This document shows, piece after piece, positions 27,742-35,970 of a DNA stretch of 64,000 bases. Origin of the DNA: Alicyclobacillus fastidiosus (GTDB lineage Bacteria > Bacillota > Bacilli > Alicyclobacillales > Alicyclobacillaceae); NCBI RefSeq assembly GCF_026651875.1, contig NZ_CP104067.1, positions 4,330,501-4,394,500 of the forward strand. Direction: 5' to 3'. Position numbers and translations under genes: made by a program. The number at the start of each line of letters is the position of its first letter. Position 1 is the stretch's first letter. The notes under the pieces are model-generated. The model had not been told where the DNA came from, searched no databases, and was given only the letters and a program-made list of their open reading frames with translations.

Positions 27742-28359
27742 TTAGGCTTCCTCCTCTACCTGTTCCCGCGCTGAGATGCCATAGAGTAGAACGCGTACGA
27801 TATCTGGGGCGAGCGCCGCCAAATCGTACTTGCCCCCCGTCAGCACCCATGCGGTCACTGTCTCGTCCATCGTGCCAAAGATCATCCGACGTGCGACGCG
27901 GTGACTCACGGCCCGATTGAACACGCCCTCGTACACCCCTTGGTCGATCACGCCGTCCAACAAGTTGTAAAACGGTTTCATGATATCCCCGACTTGCCTG
28001 CGCAACTCGGCGTCAACCTGCCGCAGATGCACTTGTGTGACCATGGCCAGGGCCGGGTCGCTCCCCAAATCCCCGAAGTACACCTCGACGACTCGCCGGA
28101 GTTTCGAGGCCGCATCCCGCTCTCTTGCAAGCGCTTCCTCAAGCTGCGAGACGACTTCCCCGATTGCCTTTCGCAAAATCGAGAGCAGGAGGTCCTCTTT
28201 GTTTTTAAAGTAGAGGTAAACGGTCCCATCTGCCACGCCAGCCTCGCGAGCGATCCGGCTGATCTGCGCGTTATGGTAACCGGATCCGGCGATCACCTGG
28301 ATGGCAGCTTGCAGAATCGAGTTATGCTTACCACTATCTCGGCGCGCTCCGATATCCAT
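27742..28359 (-). CDS. fadR: TetR-family fatty-acid degradation regulator FadR
   Basis: About 205-residue TetR repressor. The helix-turn-helix is in ISRIAREAGVADGTVYLYFKNKED, with FKNKEDLL typical of the FadR/YsiA branch. The C-terminal domain would bind long-chain acyl-CoA, releasing DNA. It is the first gene of an operon with etfB and etfA. A perfect FadR-type operator (28372-28389) lies between the promoter and this start, indicating autoregulation. Start choice: ATG at 28359 follows GGGAGG closely; ATG at 28386 would lie inside the operator. Identification as FadR rather than another TetR relies on operator match and operon context. Confidence 0.85.
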   Translation of the reverse strand: MDIGARRDSGKHNSILQAAIQVIAGSGYHNAQISRIAREAGVADGTVYLYFKNKEDLLLSILRKAIGEVVSQLEEALARERDAASKLRRVVEVYFGDLGSDPALAMVTQVHLRQVDAELRRQVGDIMKPFYNLLDGVIDQGVYEGVFNRAVSHRVARRMIFGTMDETVTAWVLTGGKYDLAALAPDIVRVLLYGISAREQVEEEA

Positions 28360-28371
28360 TCCTCCCGCGAA

Positions 28372-28389
28372 TGAATGAATACTCATTCA
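28372..28389. promoter_or_regulatory. FadR operator
   Basis: TGAATGAATACTCATTCA matches the Bacillus FadR consensus (TGAATGA-N4-TCATTCA), with both 7-base arms exact. It lies just downstream of the predicted start point of the fadR-etfBA promoter. Confidence 0.88.
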
Positions 28390-28402
28390 TTTTCTAATGC
28401 AA

Positions 28403-28431
28403 AGTCTATTCTGACTACCCTTCGATGTCAA
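28403..28431 (-). promoter_or_regulatory. Predicted sigma-A promoter of fadR-etfB-etfA
   Basis: On the minus strand, perfect -35 TTGACA (28431-28426), 17 bp spacer, -10 TAGACT (28408-28403). The predicted transcription start falls about 7-8 bp before the FadR operator. Confidence 0.7.
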
Positions 28432-28457
28432 GCGGTTACATGCCGATGGCCATCGCG

Positions 28458-28487
28458 AACAAAGCCCGCCACAGGGCGAGCTTTGTT
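28458..28487 (-). terminator. Hairpin terminator downstream of the thioredoxin-like gene
   Basis: AACAAAGC (28458-28465) pairs with GCTTTGTT (28480-28487), enclosing a second stem CGCC/GGCG with loop ACAG. It follows the stop of the thioredoxin-like gene by 10 bp on the minus strand; the T-run is weak. Confidence 0.6.
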
Positions 28488-28497
28488 TGACAGGTGG

Positions 28498-28941
28498 CTA
28501 GCTTAGGCCTAATGCCTCGCGAACCTTGGGTTCAACTTTCTGGAATCCCTTGTCCCCGGCGGTCCGGAACAAGAGTTTCCCATCGCGGCTAAACACGAAA
28601 AACGCGGGCGTGAACTCGTTCTGAAACGCCTCTGCGATAGCGATTTGGTTGTCGACCGCACAAGGTTGAGTAATGCCGTACTTTTCAATGTCCTTGCGGA
28701 TTCGTTCGACGTCCGTGTCCTCCTCCATGCGCGGCATGTGGACGGCTACGGTTTGCAGCCCCTTGCTCGCATACTCGTCGCGGATGCGCAGAACCTCCGC
28801 CATCGTCTCGTGACAGATGTGGCAAGAAACGGCCCAGAAGTGTACAAAAGTCACTTTACCTTCTTCGAGGACAGGCTCGCCATTGAACCATTCCGTGGCG
28901 CCTTCGAGTGACGGAAAATCAGAACCTAACCGCATCGGCAT
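28498..28941 (-). CDS. TlpA/ResA-like thioredoxin-fold protein
   Basis: 147-residue thiol-disulfide protein with redox motif Cys-His-Ile-Cys in WAVSCHICHETM, and the cis-Pro loop NEFTPAFFVFSRDGK. There is no signal peptide or membrane anchor, so it appears cytoplasmic, unlike ResA. The CHIC motif resembles DsbA-like active sites more than CGPC thioredoxins. It lies just downstream of a 2-Cys peroxiredoxin gene in the same direction but behind a hairpin, and could serve as its reductant. That link is inferred from position only. Confidence 0.82.
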   Translation of the reverse strand: MPMRLGSDFPSLEGATEWFNGEPVLEEGKVTFVHFWAVSCHICHETMAEVLRIRDEYASKGLQTVAVHMPRMEEDTDVERIRKDIEKYGITQPCAVDNQIAIAEAFQNEFTPAFFVFSRDGKLLFRTAGDKGFQKVEPKVREALGLS

Positions 28942-28974
28942 CCTCGTTCACCTCCGAATGTCAGCCTGATTAAA

Positions 28975-29007
28975 CGCCTCCCGCACACCTGCGGCGTGCG
29001 GGAGGCG
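28975..29007 (-). terminator. Strong hairpin between peroxiredoxin and thioredoxin-like genes
   Basis: CGCCTCCCGCAC (28975-28986) pairs perfectly with GTGCGGGAGGCG (28996-29007) around a 9-base loop. On the minus strand TTTAA follows, so it should terminate or attenuate the peroxiredoxin transcript. Confidence 0.75.
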
Positions 29008-29058
29008 AGGTGCAAATTTAGCTTAAGATCAGCCAAAAACGCGAAGCGGGCGAACTCC

Positions 29059-29592
29059 TTACAGGGTAGCTTGTCCTGGCTTCCAGTTCGCTGGACACAG
29101 TCCACCCATCTGCAGTGCTTCGAGGACGCGGAGCGTTTCGTCGACGCTGCGACCGACGTCCATGTTGTGGACGACTTGGTATTGGAGGACGCCTTCGGGA
29201 TCGATAATAAATAGTCCGCGAAGTGCGACGCCTTCTTCTTCAACCAACACGTCGTAACTGCGAGCGACCGTTTTGGTGAAGTCGGCAGCGAGTGGATAGT
29301 CGAGTCCACCCAGGCCGTGGTCAGCCTTGGAGGTGTTGATCCAGGCCTTGTGGCTATGTACACTGTCCGTGCTGACACCGAGTACGTCGGCATCGAGGTC
29401 TTTAAATTCCTGAAGGCGTTCATTGATAGCGAGGATTTCCGTCGGGCAAACAAAAGTGAAATCGGCTGGATAGAAGAACATGACCAACCACTTACCTTTG
29501 TAATCGGAAAGCTTAACACGTTCGTTCAGCGTTTCCATATTCTTCGTCGACAGCATATCAAAATCTGGTGCCGGGCGACCGACTAACGGCAT
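29059..29592 (-). CDS. Typical 2-Cys peroxiredoxin (AhpC/Prx1 type)
   Basis: 177-residue peroxidase that reduces H2O2 and organic peroxides. The peroxidatic Cys49 is in FTFVCPTE, preceded by FYPADFTF; the resolving Cys166 is in GGLCPANWKPG; the catalytic Thr/Arg residues lie in the same signature and in VARSYDVL. GGAGGG lies 7 bases before the ATG. Length and pattern match the YkuU/AhpC group. The strong sigma-A promoter at 29641-29669 and a single-gene transcript suggest abundant, constitutive expression. No AhpF gene is adjacent; the TlpA-like protein downstream is a candidate partner. Confidence 0.93.
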   Translation of the reverse strand: MPLVGRPAPDFDMLSTKNMETLNERVKLSDYKGKWLVMFFYPADFTFVCPTEILAINERLQEFKDLDADVLGVSTDSVHSHKAWINTSKADHGLGGLDYPLAADFTKTVARSYDVLVEEEGVALRGLFIIDPEGVLQYQVVHNMDVGRSVDETLRVLEALQMGGLCPANWKPGQATL

Positions 29593-29640
29593 GTGAATCC
29601 CTCCTTGAATTTAGACCACCTTGCGATTGTTATCGAAGGC

Positions 29641-29669
29641 ATTATACTAATAAATAGATGGAGCTTCAA
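29641..29669 (-). promoter_or_regulatory. Predicted sigma-A promoter of the peroxiredoxin gene
   Basis: Minus strand -35 TTGAAG (29669-29664), exact 17 bp spacer, perfect -10 TATAAT (29646-29641). Confidence 0.78.
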
Positions 29670-29705
29670 ATTCGTGCGACAGACGAAGGGAAGGAAACCA
29701 CCCAT

Positions 29706-29981
29706 ATGGAAACCTATCGCTCAGAGGACTGGAGCAATGCACACTTTCTGGTGAACGACGTGCTCGGTGCACTGTTGCAGAGCCTTCGCGACCACGGCTA
29801 CAATCCAAGTCTGCATTTGACGTATGACCGCGAAGAACACCATCTACTGGTAGATCCCGTCATTCTCAACAAGCATGACGACGTCAAACGCATCTACCTC
29901 GAGTACGTCGACGCGTGCAACACACGCGACGACGCGGTAGAGCGCATTCAGTCGTTACCGAAATTGGACCTCGGATTTTAA
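29706..29981 (+). CDS. Hypothetical protein
   Basis: 91-residue soluble acidic protein divergent from the peroxiredoxin gene. ATG at 29706 is chosen over 29658 because AAGGAA is at 9 bases and the longer form would overlap the peroxiredoxin promoter. It contains FLVNDVLGALLQSLRDHGY and YLEYVDACNTRDDAVE, predicted helices, and ends LDLGF. No family recognised. Confidence 0.65.
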   Translation: METYRSEDWSNAHFLVNDVLGALLQSLRDHGYNPSLHLTYDREEHHLLVDPVILNKHDDVKRIYLEYVDACNTRDDAVERIQSLPKLDLGF

Positions 29982-30030
29982 TCGGGTGTACAAGTGCTCG
30001 CCGGATCTCATTCTTACGAGTTAATACGCT

Positions 30031-30074
30031 AAAAAGGGCTGCCTGTGTGCCACGGCACTTGTGAAGCAGCCCTT
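30031..30074. terminator. Terminator between hypothetical gene and ABC operon
   Basis: AAGGGCTGC (30034-30042) pairs with GCAGCCCTT (30066-30074), with GTGCC/GGCAC pairing inside. On the minus strand TTTTT follows, so it terminates the ABC operon; it also ends the plus-strand hypothetical gene. Confidence 0.75.
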
Positions 30075-30194
30075 GCCGGCTAAAGTCGGGCGGTTAACAT
30101 CCCCGCCGTGCACACCGTCGAGATGGTGTGTCAATGCAGGTTTTTGACATCCATCACAAGACGCACGTCGTCACCTTCCCTCTCAACCCATCTT

Positions 30195-30944
30195 CTACAG
30201 AGCTAATTGTCTATCCAACAAATAAGAAGAGAACCGTATGACGCCATAGGCGAGCACCCAACTGGCGAAGATCGGGACACAGATGGACGCAGGTGCGGAA
30301 AATGCGTGATCTGCAGTACTTTGATCGATGTGCAAGTAGTGACCGTGATGCGAACTAAGCATCCACCAGAAGAGGCCGTAAACTACCCACAACAGGGGAA
30401 TCGCCGGTTTTAGTCTCGACTCTCTCAACGCGCCGAACAAGATGCCACATGCAATCAAGATTGGACTCACCAAGACGAGCAAAGCATCCCACTTTAACCC
30501 GTTCAGAAGATACGCCGTGACTAGATGCGAACTCCACTGGTCCTGCAAGAGCATCGTGTACAGCCCGAGCAGTCCAACGCAAACGTACACGATGGCGATG
30601 TTCCCGACGTTTCGAATAAACGAGGCGACGAATTTCGCCCCCACCAAGTGCGTCCGCGATACGGGAAGCGTCAACCACCACCCAGAGGTGCCGTTTTTCC
30701 ATTCGTTCATCATCATCCGCGTTGCCACACCAAATGTCATAAATGCCAGTACAAATGAGAATAGCCAAACATCCATCAGGTCGATGTGCGTTTGCACCGC
30801 AGCGTACGTCGTGACGATGACGATCACCAGAGCGACCCCCACCGCATATGCCAACCGCCACTGTCTGGAAAGTTGGACTTTACGGTTTTTTTGACCTTTC
30901 AAATCGTGCTTCACAAGCGCCCAAAACTCACCTCGAGAACTCAT
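30195..30944 (-). CDS. ABC-2-type permease subunit
   Basis: 249-residue membrane protein with about six hydrophobic segments (for example LAYAVGVALVIVIVTTYAAV, LMDVWLFSFVLAFMTFGVA and WVVYGLFWWMLS). The N-terminal EFWALVKHDLKGQKNRK and the MMMNEWKNGTSGWWLTLPVSR motif are typical of ABC-2 permeases of YtrC/D-like exporters. It follows the ATPase by 16 bp in a GntR-ATPase-permease operon. Substrate unknown; related systems respond to cell-wall-active compounds. Confidence 0.82.
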   Translation of the reverse strand: MSSRGEFWALVKHDLKGQKNRKVQLSRQWRLAYAVGVALVIVIVTTYAAVQTHIDLMDVWLFSFVLAFMTFGVATRMMMNEWKNGTSGWWLTLPVSRTHLVGAKFVASFIRNVGNIAIVYVCVGLLGLYTMLLQDQWSSHLVTAYLLNGLKWDALLVLVSPILIACGILFGALRESRLKPAIPLLWVVYGLFWWMLSSHHGHYLHIDQSTADHAFSAPASICVPIFASWVLAYGVIRFSSYLLDRQLAL

Positions 30945-30960
30945 CCGAAAAGGGAACCTC

Positions 30961-31659
30961 CTAACGATAAAGTTTGTTTAGGATCGTGTGCATGGACCCG
31001 TACTCACCGCGCAGCCTCTCGGCCTCTCCAGACAATTGAACATGACCTTCGTTCATAAATACGGCGTGATCGAACAGCGGTTCTGCTTCGTAGATCTCGT
31101 GTGTGCTCACGAGCATCGTGCGCTCGCCGCTACCCATGTGTTCAATCAAGCCCTGGATGATCTGCTCGCGTGAAATGGCATCGATGCCGGTAAACGGCTC
31201 ATCGAGTATGGTCAAGGGCACGTCGCGCGCGATACACAGAATCAACATCAGACGAGCCTCTTGACCGCGTGACATGCCCGCCGTGCGCATGTCTGGGTCG
31301 AGTTTCATCGACGAGGCCAACTGTTCCGCGAACGCTCTGTCGAATCCTGGCAGTAAGCGAGTGGCCCATTCAAATGCCTGCTGTACCGATTGCTCCGGGT
31401 ACCAGCGCGCTCTATCTGGCAAATAGGCAATCTCTGCGTTCGTCTTCCAATTTGGCCGCCTGCCGAGCACCCTGACTTCCCCGGAGTCTGGCCGGGTCAG
31501 ATTCGTCAAGGCGCGGAACAGCGTCGATTTTCCTGAACCGTTCGGACCGAGGACACCGACGACGCGCCCCTTTGGGATGGATAAGTTCAAATCATTCAAC
31601 GCAGACTTCTGTCCGTAGCGCTTGCTCACACCTTGGCAGTACACCGCTTCTTGGCTCAT
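30961..31659 (-). CDS. ABC transporter ATP-binding protein
   Basis: 232-residue ATPase with Walker A GPNGSGKST, Q-loop-equivalent region, signature motif (M)SRGQEARLML and Walker B LTILDEPFTGID, then STHE. The signature reads SRGQE rather than LSGGQ, as in several YtrB-type exporters. It overlaps the regulator stop by four bases. It energises the permease encoded next. Confidence 0.9.
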   Translation of the reverse strand: MSQEAVYCQGVSKRYGQKSALNDLNLSIPKGRVVGVLGPNGSGKSTLFRALTNLTRPDSGEVRVLGRRPNWKTNAEIAYLPDRARWYPEQSVQQAFEWATRLLPGFDRAFAEQLASSMKLDPDMRTAGMSRGQEARLMLILCIARDVPLTILDEPFTGIDAISREQIIQGLIEHMGSGERTMLVSTHEIYEAEPLFDHAVFMNEGHVQLSGEAERLRGEYGSMHTILNKLYR

Positions 31660-32054
31660 CTGCTGAGGTTTCCTCCCTGCTTTTCAGCGAGAATTCTTTG
31701 AATGTCATCAAGCGAATATCCGAAGTTCCTCATCGTGTCGAGAAACTCATTCAACGCCTGTTGTGCCAACTGCGAACGGAATTCTTCCACGCGCTCCTTG
31801 GACGTGGTGATAAATGTCCCTTGCCCGCGGCGCGTCTCGGTCAAACCGTCGCGCTCCATCTCCTTATAGGCGTGCATCACAGTGTTTGGGTTGATTTTCA
31901 GTGCCATCGCCATCTCGCGAACGGACGGAATTTTTTCGCCCAAAGCAATCTCTCCTCTGACAATTGCGCTGCGCATTTGCTGCAACACCTGTTCGTATAA
32001 GGGGTGGCTGAGGTCAAGGTGAAAAGTTAACGAGCCAACCTGACGTTCATGCAC
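31656..32054 (-). CDS. GntR-family regulator (YtrA subfamily)
   Basis: 132-residue repressor with an N-terminal winged helix (PLYEQVLQQMRSAIVRGEIALGEKIPSVREMAMALKINPNTVMHAY, here quoted only as the region of residues 17-60) and a short C-terminal dimerisation tail, the YtrA layout. It leads the ABC operon and overlaps the ATPase start by ATGA. An inverted repeat over the promoter -10 (32098-32120) is the likely autoregulatory site. In relatives, derepression follows cell-envelope stress. Confidence 0.88.
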   Translation of the reverse strand: MHERQVGSLTFHLDLSHPLYEQVLQQMRSAIVRGEIALGEKIPSVREMAMALKINPNTVMHAYKEMERDGLTETRRGQGTFITTSKERVEEFRSQLAQQALNEFLDTMRNFGYSLDDIQRILAEKQGGNLSR

Positions 32055-32097
32055 ATCCTTGCCTCCGATCTAGGCCCTTAAGTACCATGTGATTTAA

Positions 32098-32120
32098 GTG
32101 TATTATATCACTTAATACAC
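32098..32120. promoter_or_regulatory. Probable GntR operator over the ABC operon promoter
   Basis: GTGTATTA (32098-32105) and TAATACAC (32113-32120) form a perfect 8-bp inverted repeat with a 7-bp spacer. It covers a minus-strand -10 TATAAT (32107-32102), with -35 TTGTGT at 32129-32124, so repressor binding would block the promoter. Confidence 0.65.
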
Positions 32121-32193
32121 ATGACACAATAAGCGGTGGACATTTTTTCGAGCAACTCTCCCTTCCAGATTCTTCACCGGTTTGGCGCGCGAC

Positions 32194-32225
32194 AAAAAAC
32201 CGCCAACCCAGTCGGGTCAGCGGTT
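32194..32225 (-). terminator. Terminator of the DHA2 transporter gene
   Basis: AACCGC (32198-32203) pairs with GCGGTT (32220-32225), with ACCC/GGGT pairing inside. On the minus strand TTTTTT follows. Confidence 0.78.
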
Positions 32226-32276
32226 CACGCGTCTTATTAGACGATTTGAATCGTTTTTGATATGGAAAACGCCCTG

Positions 32277-33812
32277 TTACGCCTCAGACGGACTCGTCGA
32301 TCCGCTTTCCGAAGGGCCGGACATCCCTTTGAATCTCGCCCGACCCATCCAGAGCAAAAATGCAAAGGCCAACACTGCGGGAATTAAGTCCCAAAGCAGT
32401 GCGTGTGTCACCGAGGACGCGAGCGCCAGGCCCAGCTTATGCAGAATCGGACTGGGAATTTGGCTGCGCGTTTGCGGGGAGAGCATCGCGCGCGGGTCCA
32501 TCGAACCGAGTCCATGATATTGCTTCATGCCGGCAAACGCCGTTTGCAATTGATTTTGGAACGAGTTCTTTTGAATCGCACCAAAGACGACAATCCCCAC
32601 GGTCATCCCCAACTCGCGTACAAATGAGTTGGTCGAACTCGCGGCGCCACGCTGGCGAAAATCGAATTCACTCATCGCCGCCATGCCGACGACGGAGAAG
32701 GACGGCCCGATTCCCAAGCCCACGATACACATGAACGACATGACCTCCAGCGTCGAACTGGTCGGGGTGAGTCTCGTCAGCAAAAACAGACCGATGACGA
32801 AAATTAAGCAAAACGGAAACAGGATGTTTCGATAGGACAGCTTGCCGGCGAGCGCCCCGCCCAGCGGAGCTGTGATGGAGGACCCGACCATCATCGGAAG
32901 CAGTTCAAGGCCGGCGTTGATGGCAGAACCGCCAAGCACGCCCTGAATGTAAATCGGGATGTAGATCACCGCGACGATGTACGCACTGCCAGACAGAAGT
33001 CCAACAAAGTTGCTGCCCGCAAAGACCCGGTTCTTAAACATGTGAAACGATACAACTGGTTCTTTCGCTCTCGCCTCAATCACCAGGAAGATGGCAAACA
33101 ACACGGCCGCCAGGACAAATGCGCCGAGGATGATGAGAGAGTTCCACGCGTACTGATTGCCACCGAATTCGAGCGCGAACATCAGGCAAACAATCGCCGG
33201 AACCAGCGTGATGATCCCGAGCCAATCGATCACCTGCCGCAGATGTTGCTTTGATTCGTGGTAAAAGAAAAAGACCAGAATAAAGGTGACGATTCCTACC
33301 GGTACGTTGATGTAAAACACCCAGCGCCAACTGATGTTCTCCGTGATATACGAGCCTAACAGCGGCCCGAAGATGCTTGCCAACCCGAACACCGCACCAA
33401 ACATCCCAGAGAACTTACCCGCTTGATCGCGCGGGACGACATCGAAAATAATGGTGAACGCAATGGGCATCAGCGCCCCGCCGCCGATGCCCTGGATCGC
33501 CCGGTAGACGGCGAGCTGGTCCATATTCTGCGCCGTTCCACAAAGCATCGAGCCAACCAGAAAAACCACTAACCCAAAGACAAAAAACCTCTTTCTTCCG
33601 TACATATCCGATAGTTTCCCAAATATCGGCATGCCGGCCATTTCCGTGACCATATAGGCGGCGGTGATCCATACAATCTTGTCGATCCCGCCCAGATGGG
33701 ACACAATACTCCCGGTTGCCGTCGCAACGATGGTATTGTCCATCGCCGATACAAAAATACCCAAAAGAAGTCCCACCACAACAAACCCGATGCGGGTTTC
33801 ACGCTTACTCAC
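32277..33812 (-). CDS. MFS drug:H+ antiporter, DHA2 (EmrB/QacA) family
   Basis: 511-residue exporter with 14 predicted membrane helices. Motif A is GKLSDMYGRKRFF; motif C is seen as GPLLGSYITENISWRWVFYINVPVGI, characteristic of the DHA2 family; the first helix has LGIFVSAMDNTIVATA. It probably exports toxic organic compounds using the proton gradient; substrate unknown. It is followed by its own terminator and preceded by the bactofilin operon in the same direction, only 21 bp away, so read-through is possible. Confidence 0.9.
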   Translation of the reverse strand: MSKRETRIGFVVVGLLLGIFVSAMDNTIVATATGSIVSHLGGIDKIVWITAAYMVTEMAGMPIFGKLSDMYGRKRFFVFGLVVFLVGSMLCGTAQNMDQLAVYRAIQGIGGGALMPIAFTIIFDVVPRDQAGKFSGMFGAVFGLASIFGPLLGSYITENISWRWVFYINVPVGIVTFILVFFFYHESKQHLRQVIDWLGIITLVPAIVCLMFALEFGGNQYAWNSLIILGAFVLAAVLFAIFLVIEARAKEPVVSFHMFKNRVFAGSNFVGLLSGSAYIVAVIYIPIYIQGVLGGSAINAGLELLPMMVGSSITAPLGGALAGKLSYRNILFPFCLIFVIGLFLLTRLTPTSSTLEVMSFMCIVGLGIGPSFSVVGMAAMSEFDFRQRGAASSTNSFVRELGMTVGIVVFGAIQKNSFQNQLQTAFAGMKQYHGLGSMDPRAMLSPQTRSQIPSPILHKLGLALASSVTHALLWDLIPAVLAFAFLLWMGRARFKGMSGPSESGSTSPSEA

Positions 33813-33833
33813 AACTCAATCTCCTTCACTAAG

Positions 33834-34442
33834 TTATAACTTCGTCTTCTCATGCACTTTCGCCGCATCGGATACGCGGAGAAGAGACCGGTACTCGACG
33901 GTCTCAATCTCGCAGCCGGGGCCTATTTCCACGCGGTTTCCGCGCACCACCCGGGCTGTCGTATACGCCAGATTTACATCGTCGCCTTCCACGGTATCCA
34001 CTGTCAACCTCCGAAGTCCTCCACTAAAAAATCGCAACTGGGGTTTCACATAAATCTTGTCGCCACCGATTTCCTTGGCGCGCGAGTACCCGTGCAATAC
34101 GATTTCAATGTTGCCGGCATTCAACAGACCGCTGATATCAAACGCACCCCGGCATTTCAAAGACTCGGCATTACAATCTCCATCGACGTTCATCTCACCC
34201 ATGAGATTGACATCTTCACCACTCGCGTTTCCAGCGACGGCTACCGTGCCCATGATTTTTGCAGCTCCGGTATGAAGATTTCCTTGCACATCCAGTGTAC
34301 CCATCACCTTCAATTGTTCGCAATCGATATCCCCAGTCACCCTCGCTTCCCCGCGGATGGTCACCTTGTGGAAGTGCCCTCCGGTGGACTGCGCGGTGCC
34401 GTTGATGGTCCAGTTTCGCCCTCTAGGCTGTTCCTTCATCAT
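33834..34442 (-). CDS. bacF: Bactofilin-like polymer-forming protein (YhbF/BacF)
   Basis: 202-residue polymer-forming cytoskeletal protein. The central region is a right-handed beta-helix of short hydrophobic-Gly repeats, for example VTGDIDCEQLKVMGTLDVQG and VNLMGEMNVDGDC. The start ATG at 34442 has GGAGGAG upstream. It is the third gene of a yhbD-yhbE-yhbF-like operon. In B. subtilis the YhbE and YhbF pair (BacE, BacF) assemble into foci and support flagellar motility; no flagellar gene is seen in this window. Assignment rests on shared repeats plus conserved gene order. Confidence 0.85.
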   Translation of the reverse strand: MMKEQPRGRNWTINGTAQSTGGHFHKVTIRGEARVTGDIDCEQLKVMGTLDVQGNLHTGAAKIMGTVAVAGNASGEDVNLMGEMNVDGDCNAESLKCRGAFDISGLLNAGNIEIVLHGYSRAKEIGGDKIYVKPQLRFFSGGLRRLTVDTVEGDDVNLAYTTARVVRGNRVEIGPGCEIETVEYRSLLRVSDAAKVHEKTKL

Positions 34443-34516
34443 CCTGTCTCCTCCGAAATTTCCGAGTGAATCCTTGTGCTTAGGGGATGTGTGAGCTCCG
34501 TTCGCGCCCTTGAGGA

Positions 34517-35332
34517 TTACAATTTCTTGCTGGCACCCACCTTGGCATTGCCAATCGTTTTTAATTCCGAGTAATATTCGACCAGATCTACCTGGGTTGA
34601 CGGCCCTAGCGTGACATTGTTGCCTCGCACAACTCTCGCCTTGGTATGTTCGAGGTAGATTTCGTCCCCCTCGATGATGTCTGCCGTCAAACGGCGGGAT
34701 CGATTCAGGAACCGCGACCAACTCCCGCGCTCTACGCGAATTTCCTCACCGCCAATTTCTTTCACCCGAGACTTTCGCTCCAGCCGGACAAGAATGCGGT
34801 CGGCAGTCAGTAAACCGTCGATGATGAACGTCCCGTCCGACCGAAACGTGTCCGTTTCACAGGAACCTCCGACGCGCATGATCCCTTCGAGAAACACCTC
34901 CTCGGCGAAGATGCTCCCAGAGACGCGAGTCTTGCCGCGAACTTTCACATCCTGTCCTCTGCAATCCCCCTCGACGGTGTTGATCCCTTCTACCATCACG
35001 ACATCACCCGAGATGTCACCGCGAACGGACACTCTCCCGCGAATGCGCAGCTTCTGTTGAGCCTGGCATTTACCCGCGACACTGGTCGCCCCTTCCACGT
35101 CGATGTCGTTGGCAAACAGATCTCCTTGGACCTTAGCCTTACCTCGGACATGCACCACCTCAGCGCGCACGTGTCCCTGGATCTCCGATACGCCCTCGAT
35201 GTCGCAGCGGATACAATCGATATCCCCATGAACCTTGCCGATGCCCTGGACTTTTACGTCCTGATAAAGTCCACCAGTTGCGCTACCGACACCGGACAGG
35301 TCGAGGTTTGGCCGCACTGTGTTCTGATTCAT
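34517..35332 (-). CDS. bacE: Bactofilin-like polymer-forming protein (YhbE/BacE)
   Basis: 271-residue paralogue of the next gene, with a longer beta-helix: repeated units such as GKVHGDIDC, AKVQGDLFAND and TRVSGSIFAEE at roughly 18-20-residue spacing. A C-terminal KSRVKEIGGEEIRV block is shared almost word for word with its neighbour (YSRAKEIGGDKIYV). The start is ATG at 35332, preceded by AAGG. It lies 14 bp after the yhbD-like gene. Two tandem paralogues suggest a heteropolymer. Confidence 0.86.
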   Translation of the reverse strand: MNQNTVRPNLDLSGVGSATGGLYQDVKVQGIGKVHGDIDCIRCDIEGVSEIQGHVRAEVVHVRGKAKVQGDLFANDIDVEGATSVAGKCQAQQKLRIRGRVSVRGDISGDVVMVEGINTVEGDCRGQDVKVRGKTRVSGSIFAEEVFLEGIMRVGGSCETDTFRSDGTFIIDGLLTADRILVRLERKSRVKEIGGEEIRVERGSWSRFLNRSRRLTADIIEGDEIYLEHTKARVVRGNNVTLGPSTQVDLVEYYSELKTIGNAKVGASKKL

Positions 35333-35346
35333 CTTGAAGTCACCCT

Positions 35347-35970
35347 TTACACCAGCTTCAGTTTCAAATCCTCGACGCACTTGGTTACATCGAGCTCAAA
35401 CACCAACTTCGTCGCGGAGTCGAAGTAGATATCACTCACTGTGGAACACAGGATGCACAAGGACACCCCAAGCTTCCGAACGAAGACGAGAGCACATTTC
35501 CCATCTTCAAACCGGTTGTACGATGCCTCCATCGTCTCGAGGATGATTTTTCCCTCGTCGAGATGGATATCACCCGTTTTTAACGCGATGTCTACCAGAT
35601 ACATCACAAGCAAATCCGCAAAGGGAAAGACCTGCCTGTCTGGATGTCGACTTAGAAATACCTCCAGAGCCATGTCCGTAACAATGTTCTGTGACACTAA
35701 CTGCTCCCGCGTAAACGACACGTTGGATGGACTTGGCGAAAACATATTGGCCATCTCGTCTAACGACAACCCATCCTTCATATTCTTAATTTGTTCGATC
35801 CGCTGAAGCATTCTCTCCTTCGGAAAAAACGTCTCCTGACCTGTAAAAGTGGATTTTCTGATAAACCATTCCTCAGGAATCAGGTTCTTACGCTTCCATC
35901 GGTATAGTTGGCCGTAAGATATCCCTGTTAGATCAAGTAGCTCTTTCTTAGACATCAGGTCCTGATCCAC
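35347..35970 (-). CDS. yhbD: YhbD-like protein with MerR-type DNA-binding domain
   Basis: 207-residue protein, first gene of the bactofilin operon. Residues 7-60 resemble a MerR-like winged helix (SKKELLDLTGISYGQLYRWK), followed by FFPKERMLQRIEQI. The remaining part matches the DUF4004/YhbD layout, with MFSPSPSNVSFTREQLV and a C-terminal alpha/beta domain. It probably controls the operon or acts with the bactofilins; no direct evidence is visible. Gene order is the same as yhbD-yhbE-yhbF in Bacillus. Confidence 0.82.
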   Translation of the reverse strand: MDQDLMSKKELLDLTGISYGQLYRWKRKNLIPEEWFIRKSTFTGQETFFPKERMLQRIEQIKNMKDGLSLDEMANMFSPSPSNVSFTREQLVSQNIVTDMALEVFLSRHPDRQVFPFADLLVMYLVDIALKTGDIHLDEGKIILETMEASYNRFEDGKCALVFVRKLGVSLCILCSTVSDIYFDSATKLVFELDVTKCVEDLKLKLV

